Of a stretch of DNA of 64,000 nt, positions 18,686-25,440 are shown piece by piece. The notes beneath the pieces were generated by a model. That model worked only from the letters and a program-made list of their open reading frames with translations. It made no database searches and was not told the origin of the DNA. The stretch spans positions 620,001 to 684,000 of the forward strand of contig CANNFY010000001.1 of assembly GCA_947504045.1 (NCBI GenBank), written 5' to 3'. The stretch comes from an uncultured Maribacter sp. (GTDB taxonomy: Bacteria > Bacteroidota > Bacteroidia > Flavobacteriales > Flavobacteriaceae). Each line of letters starts with the position of its first letter. Positions within the stretch are counted from its first letter, which is position 1. The translations under genes were made by a program, and so were the position numbers.

Positions 18686-19492
18686 CTATTTAAATTTTGG
18701 AATAAATTGTAAATTTATTTGCCCTACAAATGCTGACAATTTCATTTTTTTTAGTGCGCCTTCAATAACTTTTTTCATCTTAAAAGTTTCTGCATATTCT
18801 ATTACATAAAAAGGTACATTTACCTTTTGTTGGGCTAACTTAATATCGTTAATTCTTTGTTTTTTTGTTACAGCATCTCTTAATTCATATGTATTTGTAT
18901 TAAAATTATACGAACTAATTACAGATTCTACTACAACCGCATCTGTTATGTTTTGAAGCTCTTTTACCATAAAAAGGCCTGCATTTTGAACTAAATAAAG
19001 AGATTCATTTTCTTTTTTAAGGGCTTTTAAAAAATGTACTAAATCCTCTTTTTGATTATATAATTTCCCCCATTTAGAAACATTATCTAGGTTATCTAAA
19101 AATAAACCTTGAATGCCTTTTTTCTTTATTTTATAAATTAACTCTACAAGTACTTTTTGCGCTTTTTTGTCTTTTAAATTTATATAATGGCTATTCCATA
19201 TTTTATTTTTTCCAATAGTATATGGCTTAATATCTTTATAAAATGACGCGTTTTCGTTTACTTCGGATAAACTTATATAGGCAACAACTTTTTTATTATT
19301 CTGATTAAAAATTGCTATTTCAGATGCAGTATAGTGTTCAGACTCTAAAATTACAAGCTCATACCCTTTTACCAATTCTGGTTTTATTTTACCATAACAA
19401 ACAAACAACTTATCCATAGTATTATTGGCTAAATGAGTTTGAGATGTTCCCATAAAAGGAAGTAAAAAGTATAGTATTTTAATAAGCCGCAT
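18686..19492 (-). CDS. Exported PelA-hydrolase-like (GH166/GH114-type) glycoside hydrolase
   Basis: 268 residues. A signal peptide (1-19, ending near GTSQT) is followed by one TIM-barrel domain in canonical strand order: YELVILE (44-50), KVVAYISLSEV (68-78), QGLFLDNLDN (128-137), LYLVQNAG (165-172), VVVESV (186-191) and PFYVIEYAE. The acidic residues Asp133 and Glu189 sit where the PelA hydrolase and GH114 enzymes have theirs. PelA's hydrolase cleaves the GalNAc/GalN-containing Pel polymer; here it is a stand-alone protein. Its start overlaps the end of the PelG-like gene by 14 bp. Confidence 0.75.
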   Translation of the reverse strand: MRLIKILYFLLPFMGTSQTHLANNTMDKLFVCYGKIKPELVKGYELVILESEHYTASEIAIFNQNNKKVVAYISLSEVNENASFYKDIKPYTIGKNKIWNSHYINLKDKKAQKVLVELIYKIKKKGIQGLFLDNLDNVSKWGKLYNQKEDLVHFLKALKKENESLYLVQNAGLFMVKELQNITDAVVVESVISSYNFNTNTYELRDAVTKKQRINDIKLAQQKVNVPFYVIEYAETFKMKKVIEGALKKMKLSAFVGQINLQFIPKFK

Positions 19493-21086
19493 AATAGTGA
19501 TAGTCTAATTTTTTAAAAAATAAAATTGTTTCTCTAAGAGTTAAAATCATAAACAAACCTGCGCCAACTAACATACCAACCACACTATATTCATAACTTA
19601 TTGTTCTACTTAAAACAAACCCAACAATAAAATTAATAATACAAGCTATGGTAATTGCACGTAAAGGTCCTCTAGGCACATCTAGCGTAAATAGGTATAA
19701 AGAATTAAGCATTCCCCATGTAAGAAACAAGTAACCTATGCTTCCTATTATACATACTTTAATACTTATAAATTTTAGGCTTTCTCCAAAATTTGCTTGG
19801 TAACCCCAGGGCTGGGTAATTAATAAATAAATAAAGGTTGTAGTTAAAAGTGCTGTTAGCAACAATAAAGAAACATGTCCTAAATACATTTTAAATAAAC
19901 TTCTATTAAATAGCTTTTTATCTACTAATAAGGTATTGCGTTGTTTAATATCTAAAAACTTACTAAAAGAGGCTATTGCATACTCCAAAACACCCGCTAA
20001 CATAAAAAATATAAGAATGGCAATATCCATTCCTATTTCATAATCTTTTTCATAAAGGAAGATAAATTGATGCGTTAATTTTATATCTGAAGACCATGCT
20101 AAAATTCTATCTATAAAAATAAATACATAGATAAGCATGCCATAAAAAAAGTATCTGTAATTTTTATAAATTACCATTAACCTTTTGGGTCTTAATGTTT
20201 CTTGTGTGTAAGAACCTTTTTTCTTATTAAAAAAGAATTCTAAAAAAAGTTTAGATATAAGTATAGCTACTGTAATACCTATCCAATGTGTTACATATAT
20301 ATTTACTGTTGTATATAATTTAAGCACTAGAGCTATACCGGTAGCTAATAATATTGCTAAAGAAATTACCCAACGCTGCCTTATAGTATGAAACGGTGCA
20401 GAAACTAAAAGTAATAACCCTATTAAAAAAGCATAAATACTTGTTATTAATACAAATGAAAAAGGGTAAAGATTAAATAGAAAGTTTATTGTAGCAATAC
20501 CTAAAAAAGATACAAGCAACCCTTTTATACCAGATGAAATTAACTTATTAACCACCATTTTTGCTTGTTTATACTCTTGGTGGTGCCAATAAAAAGATGC
20601 TTGCCTACCAAGCACTTGAACATAGCCGCCAGAAACTATTAAACCTATAATTACACCAAATACTACAGAGGTAGATTGTACAATATTAAACCCAATAAAT
20701 GCCCATAAAGAATACCCAAAAACTATAATTGATGCTATTTGTAAAAATATTGGAAGTAAATGAAAAATACCTAAAGGGTAAAATTGTACTAGTAACTTTG
20801 TTTTTATCCATAAATAGCTAGAAACTGGTACAACAGTGTTTTTTTGTTTTTCTTTATTTAGTTCGTTTACATTTTTTAAAGTATCTATATGCCTACTTTT
20901 TAAATCTTCATATACATGTTTTGCTAGGTCTGAAATGGAAACAAAACCATAATCTGAAAAAACATCTTTATCTCTAATACCAAAAGATTCTAGTGTAGCT
21001 AAAACAACCATTACACTAACAGGGTTTCCTATTTTGTCTATTACAGAATTTGTAACATTTTCTAAATTTTTATGCAGACTTTTCAT
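19479..21086 (-). CDS. pelG: PelG-like exopolysaccharide transporter
   Basis: 535 residues with about 12 TM helices from residue 100 on, in the MOP-flippase style of PelG. Signature spots are the cytoplasmic SGGYVQVLGRQASFYWHHQ, FIFIDRILAWSSD, and YEIGMDIAILIFF followed by a charged helix, all like PelG. PelG with PelF forms the inner-membrane Pel synthase/transporter. Residues 1-100 form an extra cytoplasmic domain (GNPVSVMVVLATLESFGI, SISDLAKHVYEDLKSRH) that canonical PelG, as I know it, lacks. It follows pelF by 28 bp. Confidence 0.82.
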   Translation of the reverse strand: MKSLHKNLENVTNSVIDKIGNPVSVMVVLATLESFGIRDKDVFSDYGFVSISDLAKHVYEDLKSRHIDTLKNVNELNKEKQKNTVVPVSSYLWIKTKLLVQFYPLGIFHLLPIFLQIASIIVFGYSLWAFIGFNIVQSTSVVFGVIIGLIVSGGYVQVLGRQASFYWHHQEYKQAKMVVNKLISSGIKGLLVSFLGIATINFLFNLYPFSFVLITSIYAFLIGLLLLVSAPFHTIRQRWVISLAILLATGIALVLKLYTTVNIYVTHWIGITVAILISKLFLEFFFNKKKGSYTQETLRPKRLMVIYKNYRYFFYGMLIYVFIFIDRILAWSSDIKLTHQFIFLYEKDYEIGMDIAILIFFMLAGVLEYAIASFSKFLDIKQRNTLLVDKKLFNRSLFKMYLGHVSLLLLTALLTTTFIYLLITQPWGYQANFGESLKFISIKVCIIGSIGYLFLTWGMLNSLYLFTLDVPRGPLRAITIACIINFIVGFVLSRTISYEYSVVGMLVGAGLFMILTLRETILFFKKLDYHYYAAY

Positions 21087-21114
21087 GAAGAAAAAAAGGG
21101 GGATTTACTAATTT

Positions 21115-22626
21115 TTAATTTAGAATTAAATTGGTGGTTTTTTGACCTAAATTCTGATAGGTTTTTTCAAACGATTTTATAAAAGTTTCAATTGTAAAAT
21201 TGGCTGTTACTTTATTTCTTGCATTTTCTCCCATCCAACTTCTTAGTTGCTGATTTTCTAATAGTTTTACTACATTTTGTGCAATTTCTACGTAATCTTT
21301 TGGTTTGCAAACCAGACCACAGGTATCATCTATAGCTTCTGTAACCCCTCCAACATCTGTAGCAACAACAGGAATACCACAACTCATAGATTCTATTACT
21401 GTAAAAGGAAAACCTTCTGAAATGGAAGTTAATATAGATATGTCTCCTTCAGAATAAATTAGTTCTGGTTTATTATGAAATCCTTTTAAGAAAAAATTAT
21501 TTTCAACCTGTAGTTCTTTAATTAAATTTTCGCACTCAAGTGTATATTCTGGCACTGCATTTTTATTACCATAAATTAAGAACTGTACTTTGGGTATTTT
21601 TTTAACTACCTCTGCACAGGTTCTGATCATTGTTAAAATATCTTTTAAATCAAAAATTCTAGCTGCAGCTACTACCGTAGGTATATTTGTTAAATGCTCG
21701 GGTTTTGGTCTTGGTTTAAATAAATTTTCGTCTACGCCATTATATATAACTTCTATTTTAGATAACTCTGCTCCATAAAATTTTTCCCAAGAGACATTAA
21801 ATTTACTTACTGTAGTAATTTTTGACGCATGATAATAGACTAATTTTGTAATACATTCTGAAAAATTAATTAGCATCTTTTTTAAAAAATAAGAATAGTC
21901 TGCAGTGCTTATTGCAATTAAGCGCTCTCTAATAAAAACGCCATGTTCTGTTACTAAAATTGGTGTATTATATTTATACTTTAAAGCTAAAGCTGGTATA
22001 ACAGCAATTCCTGAAATAGTTATATGTGAAATATCCATTTTAGGAACTTCAATAGCCATTGGTATAAGAAAACGATATATCCAACGCATTGCGGTAGTCA
22101 TATCTTCTAACGGTATTCTATTTAATTCGTCTTCTGGTAAAACATTAGAAATTACTTCGCAGAATGTGTTCCAAACTGCTTCACTAGTCATTGTTTTTTT
22201 GTAGTCATATTTCTGAAAAAAACGCCACATTTTATAAAAACAAATATTTAAAGTTTTTAAAGAGTGTGTTTCTGCATAAATTTCTTCTATAAAAGATTTA
22301 AAATTAGGAACAAAAGAATTTACAATTATATCTTCCGATGTAAATTCTCTAGCCTTTAGTATTTTAGAATATTTTATGTTGTAGTTTACACAATCAAAAG
22401 GTTCTTCAGGAGACCACATTGGAACCTGAATAATGTTTTTTACATTATTGGTTAATGTATATCTAGGGGTTACTTCTACTCCTGCATTTATAGAATATAA
22501 AGTAAAATCTATCCCTTTTGTTTTAGAGCATAAATCATGAGCCCAAGTAGAAACCCCTCCTCCATTGTACGGATATGTACCTTCTGTAATTAGAAGTACA
22601 TTAATAGGATTTTTAGATTGTGTCAT
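21115..22626 (-). CDS. pelF: PelF-like GT4 glycosyltransferase
   Basis: 503 residues, close to the length of PelF. The N-terminal signature LITEGTYPYNGGGVSTWAH (13-30) is the PelF hallmark. A GT-B fold with a GT4 nucleotide-sugar site follows: EGFPFTVIESMSCGIPVVATD (about 403-424), read as the E-x7-E motif and glycine-rich end. PelF is the cytosolic glycosyltransferase that polymerises the Pel sugar from UDP-GalNAc/GlcNAc. 137 bp separate it from the upstream lipoprotein gene, so the five-gene run pelF to the fusion lipoprotein may have its own promoter, which I could not find. Confidence 0.9.
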   Translation of the reverse strand: MTQSKNPINVLLITEGTYPYNGGGVSTWAHDLCSKTKGIDFTLYSINAGVEVTPRYTLTNNVKNIIQVPMWSPEEPFDCVNYNIKYSKILKAREFTSEDIIVNSFVPNFKSFIEEIYAETHSLKTLNICFYKMWRFFQKYDYKKTMTSEAVWNTFCEVISNVLPEDELNRIPLEDMTTAMRWIYRFLIPMAIEVPKMDISHITISGIAVIPALALKYKYNTPILVTEHGVFIRERLIAISTADYSYFLKKMLINFSECITKLVYYHASKITTVSKFNVSWEKFYGAELSKIEVIYNGVDENLFKPRPKPEHLTNIPTVVAAARIFDLKDILTMIRTCAEVVKKIPKVQFLIYGNKNAVPEYTLECENLIKELQVENNFFLKGFHNKPELIYSEGDISILTSISEGFPFTVIESMSCGIPVVATDVGGVTEAIDDTCGLVCKPKDYVEIAQNVVKLLENQQLRSWMGENARNKVTANFTIETFIKSFEKTYQNLGQKTTNLILN

Positions 22627-22763
22627 TTATGTTTTCTTATTTGTCTACGTATTAAAACAAGCTCAAAGAAAACACTTAATTAAGGTAAGTTAATTTTTAT
22701 TAGCTAAAGCAATGCATTTAATCTATAAAACGACATATACATTGGCTTGATCGATATAATACA

Positions 22764-23783
22764 CTACTCGTTATAGTTCTCAAAATACTCAAAAGCATCA
22801 ATAATATCTAAATAAACACCATCAAAACCTGTAGAAATAATTCGGTCTAAATAAGCATCATCATTACCATAAATTACATTTTGCCATTCTTCTTCCCAAT
22901 AGCGAACTTTATAATTACCTGGCCAATTTTCATTCTCTTTATCTAACCAAACTGGTTCATTATCGTCCCAATCTGTATTCCAATAATATCTGTAATCTTC
23001 CGCCTCTCCAATAGACATGTAACAGAGCACTAACCTTTGGCCGCCATCTGGTTTTGATTTTAATTTTTCTATGTCTAATTTAGAAAATGGAGTGCCATCA
23101 TTAAAAAACAAATCTAAAAAAACTGCATCGTAATTAGAGTTACCTACCTCGGTTAACAAACTATTTTTTGTGTCATACTCTTCATAATTAAGCATAAATA
23201 AAAAATTCTCTGCTTTATGTAAAGAAGACACTTCTCTATTAGATTGTTTGTTTAAGCTAATTGGAGTGTCTGGTATTAGTGTTAGGTTTCTTTCTGTAGC
23301 TACAAAAGGTATATACCCTAATTGATAATTTTGTGCATAGGCATCTTCTACTTTAGAGTCGGAAGAACAATAATCTATAGTAAAAATAGAGTTTCCATAA
23401 TTTTTAGAAACATTTAGTAGCTCTACATAATAATTTGTTATTTCTTCATCTGTAGCTATATTATCTCTTTTGTAACCATAAAATAAATTTTCTTGGCCAT
23501 TACCATCTATAGCTTCTAAATATTCTTTACTTGGCACACCATCTGCATTACCGGTATTGGTTACTAATTCTATACCGTTTTGGGGTATTATAGAAAAATC
23601 TGAATTTATATCTTTTGCATGTTCGCTTAAGCCAATTACAAAAGAGCGCATATCTTCTCTAAAATCTCTATTTTCTATGGTAGAAACAGTATTTTCCTCT
23701 GTTTTAATTGTGGAATTAGTCGTGTTTTTTTCGCACCCTGCATTTAAAATAAATAAAAACAGTAGAAATTTTATAAAACTCAT
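22764..23783 (-). CDS. GH114/TM1410-type putative glycoside hydrolase lipoprotein with swapped half-barrels
   Basis: 339 residues from the ATG at 23783. A further in-frame ATG at 23822 is rejected because the -7 box lies between them; the chosen start gives a proper lipoprotein signal (NAGC, Cys17). Segments typical of the C-terminal half of the family come first: REDMRSFVIGL (42-52), FSIIPQNG (63-70), YLEAIDGNGQENLFYGY (88-104), IPFVATERNL. Those of the N-terminal half follow: NFLFMLNYEEY (193-203), MSIGEAEDYRYYW (256-268), NWPGNYKVRYW, GFDGVYLDIIDAFEY (319-333). The family (COG2342) is linked to endo-alpha-1,4-polygalactosaminidases. The role is probably trimming of the Pel-like polymer at the cell surface. 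Confidence 0.75.
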   Translation of the reverse strand: MSFIKFLLFLFILNAGCEKNTTNSTIKTEENTVSTIENRDFREDMRSFVIGLSEHAKDINSDFSIIPQNGIELVTNTGNADGVPSKEYLEAIDGNGQENLFYGYKRDNIATDEEITNYYVELLNVSKNYGNSIFTIDYCSSDSKVEDAYAQNYQLGYIPFVATERNLTLIPDTPISLNKQSNREVSSLHKAENFLFMLNYEEYDTKNSLLTEVGNSNYDAVFLDLFFNDGTPFSKLDIEKLKSKPDGGQRLVLCYMSIGEAEDYRYYWNTDWDDNEPVWLDKENENWPGNYKVRYWEEEWQNVIYGNDDAYLDRIISTGFDGVYLDIIDAFEYFENYNE

Positions 23784-23808
23784 ATTACGTATAGTTTGTA
23801 AACTACCA

Positions 23809-23816
23809 CAAATGTA
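23809..23816 (-). promoter_or_regulatory. -7 promoter box at the head of the Pel-like cluster
   Basis: Minus-strand TACATTTG, a full match to TANNTTTG, 25 bp before the ATG at 23783. It decides the start codon of the lipoprotein gene. Confidence 0.6.
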
Positions 23817-23867
23817 ATACATATTTATACTCCGTTTAAAAAAGTGATTTATTCGCTTTTATATTAT

Positions 23868-24689
23868 TTAACCCAATCCAACGTCTAAAGTCATCATTAC
23901 AATAAAACCACCAATAAAACCCATTACAGCAATATCTGTGTGTTTATCTTGTTGTGTTTCTGGAATAACTTCTTCTACTACAACAAAAATCATAGCTCCT
24001 GCTGCAAAGGAAAGTGCATAAGGCAATATGGGCTGAAAGGTAAGTACTGCCCATGCTCCAATTACTGCAGCAATTGGTTCTACTAGCGCAGATGCTTGCC
24101 CAAACATAAAACTTTTTGTTCTACTTAAACCTTGTCTTCTTAATGGCATTGCAACTGCAAATCCTTCAGGAAAATTCTGAAGTCCAATTCCTAATGCTAA
24201 AGCAACTGCGCCACCTATAGAGGCTCCATCAAAACCAGCTGCAACACCACCAAATAAAACTCCAACTGCTAAACCTTCTGGAATATTATGTAAGGTTATG
24301 GCAAGTGTTAATAGTACTGATCGGTGCCAAGGGGTTTTTAAACCTTCTTTTTCACTTTCTTTAAAATTTATATGTAAGTGTGGTAACACCTTATCTAAGC
24401 CAAATAAAAATAAAGCTCCTAATAAAAACCCTACTGCAGCAGGTATTACTTTTACAAAGCCTTCTCCAGGACTCATTTCTATACCGGGCGCCAATAAACT
24501 CCAAAAACTTGCGGCTACCATTACCCCTCCTGTAAATCCTAACATACCATCTAAGACGGCTCTATTCATGGTTTTAAATAAAAATACTAATGCTGCGCCT
24601 GCTGCAGTTAATACCCATGTAAAAACTGTAGCATAAAATGCTGCTAAAATTGGATCTATAGATTCTAAATATGCTATTACTTGTTCCAT
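23868..24689 (-). CDS. ZIP family metal transporter (GufA-like)
   Basis: 273 residues with eight predicted TM helices. The metal-binding motifs of TM4 and TM5 are LHNIPEGLAVGV and LQNFPEGFAVAMP, the GufA-subfamily pattern. ZIP proteins import Zn, Mn or Fe. It begins 2 bp after the DtxR-family gene, so the repressor and transporter form one operon; this suggests manganese, zinc or iron uptake under metal control. Confidence 0.93.
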   Translation of the reverse strand: MEQVIAYLESIDPILAAFYATVFTWVLTAAGAALVFLFKTMNRAVLDGMLGFTGGVMVAASFWSLLAPGIEMSPGEGFVKVIPAAVGFLLGALFLFGLDKVLPHLHINFKESEKEGLKTPWHRSVLLTLAITLHNIPEGLAVGVLFGGVAAGFDGASIGGAVALALGIGLQNFPEGFAVAMPLRRQGLSRTKSFMFGQASALVEPIAAVIGAWAVLTFQPILPYALSFAAGAMIFVVVEEVIPETQQDKHTDIAVMGFIGGFIVMMTLDVGLG

Positions 24690-24691
24690 TA

Positions 24692-25348
24692 CTATTCTAT
24701 TATTCTTAAATATAGGTTAGATGCTATTTGGTTAGATATTTGTATATCTACATCTCTAATTTTTATTTGTAAAGAACCATCAAACTCTTCTTTATCTACT
24801 ACAAAAATAGAATCTCCTAAAGCTATTTTATTTTTATCTAGAAATTTTAAAAATGCTCGTGAAGAATCTTTTACTCCAACACATATACCTTCTTTACCAA
24901 CTGGCACTTCATTTAATAATCTTTTAATAGATTTTTTAAACTCGCCATTTTTAGAGGGTATTGGGTCTCCATGAGGGTCTATTTGCGGAAATCCTAAATG
25001 TTTATCCAACATATCTATAAGCTTTTCGCTTTTTATATGTTCTAATTGCTCTGCTACTTCGTGTACCTCATCCCAAGAAAATTCTAACTTTTCAACCAAA
25101 AATACCTCCCAAAGTCTATGCTTTCGCACAATAGATAGTGCCACTTTTATACCATACTCCGAAAGAGTAACACCTTGGTACTTTTTATAATTTACAAGAC
25201 CTTTTTCAGATAATTTTTTAATCATATCACTAACAGAAGATGGTTTAGTTTCCATTTTTTCTGCAATAGCATTTGTAGAAACTGTTCCTTGCTCTCCTTT
25301 ACCTAAGTGGTATATAATTTTAATATAGTCTTCCTCTGAAAGCGTCAT
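24692..25348 (-). CDS. DtxR/MntR family metal-dependent repressor
   Basis: 218 residues: a winged helix-turn-helix (1-60; TNAIAEKMETKPSSVSDMIK), a metal-binding and dimerisation domain (about 65-140; RKHRLWEVFLVEKL, EVAEQLEHIKSEKL) and a C-terminal FeoA/SH3-like domain (about 150-218). With bound Mn or Fe such proteins repress uptake genes. It heads an operon with a ZIP transporter and is divergent from a TonB receptor gene. A DtxR-type inverted repeat lies between them. Confidence 0.93.
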   Translation of the reverse strand: MTLSEEDYIKIIYHLGKGEQGTVSTNAIAEKMETKPSSVSDMIKKLSEKGLVNYKKYQGVTLSEYGIKVALSIVRKHRLWEVFLVEKLEFSWDEVHEVAEQLEHIKSEKLIDMLDKHLGFPQIDPHGDPIPSKNGEFKKSIKRLLNEVPVGKEGICVGVKDSSRAFLKFLDKNKIALGDSIFVVDKEEFDGSLQIKIRDVDIQISNQIASNLYLRIIE

Positions 25349-25365
25349 TAAATTTTCATTTAAAA

Positions 25366-25395
25366 CAAAAATACATTTTTATTACTAAAAACAAA
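25366..25395 (-). promoter_or_regulatory. Promoter for the DtxR-family/ZIP operon
   Basis: Minus-strand -7 box TATTTTTG (25366-25373), an 18-nt spacer and a -33 TTTG (25392-25395). It abuts the DtxR-type inverted repeat at 25397-25414, so the operon is probably autoregulated. Confidence 0.6.
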
Positions 25396-25396
25396 T

Positions 25397-25414
25397 ATTT
25401 AGATTTGTCTAAAT
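25397..25414. promoter_or_regulatory. DtxR/MntR-type operator
   Basis: A perfect inverted repeat ATTTAGA-TTTG-TCTAAAT (7-bp arms, 4-nt spacer) of the general DtxR-family form TTAGxxxxxCTAA. It overlaps the -7 box of the TonB receptor gene and touches the -33 box of the divergent repressor gene. Occupancy would block both. Confidence 0.65.
25400..25407 (+). promoter_or_regulatory. -7 promoter box for the TonB receptor gene
   Basis: TAGATTTG matches TANNTTTG and is embedded in the inverted repeat. It rules out a TTG start at 25405 and supports the ATG at 25441. Confidence 0.6.
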
Positions 25415-25440
25415 TTAATTTTCCACTAATAAAAATATTA

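Noticed and set aside
23784-23822. Upstream ATG at 23822 for the GH114-like lipoprotein
   Set aside because: It lies upstream of the -7 box at 23809-23816 and would bury the lipoprotein signal; the ATG at 23783 gives a clean signal peptide.
25405-25440. TTG start at 25405 for the TonB receptor
   Set aside because: It is inside the -7 box and the operator; the ATG at 25441 leads to a proper signal peptide.
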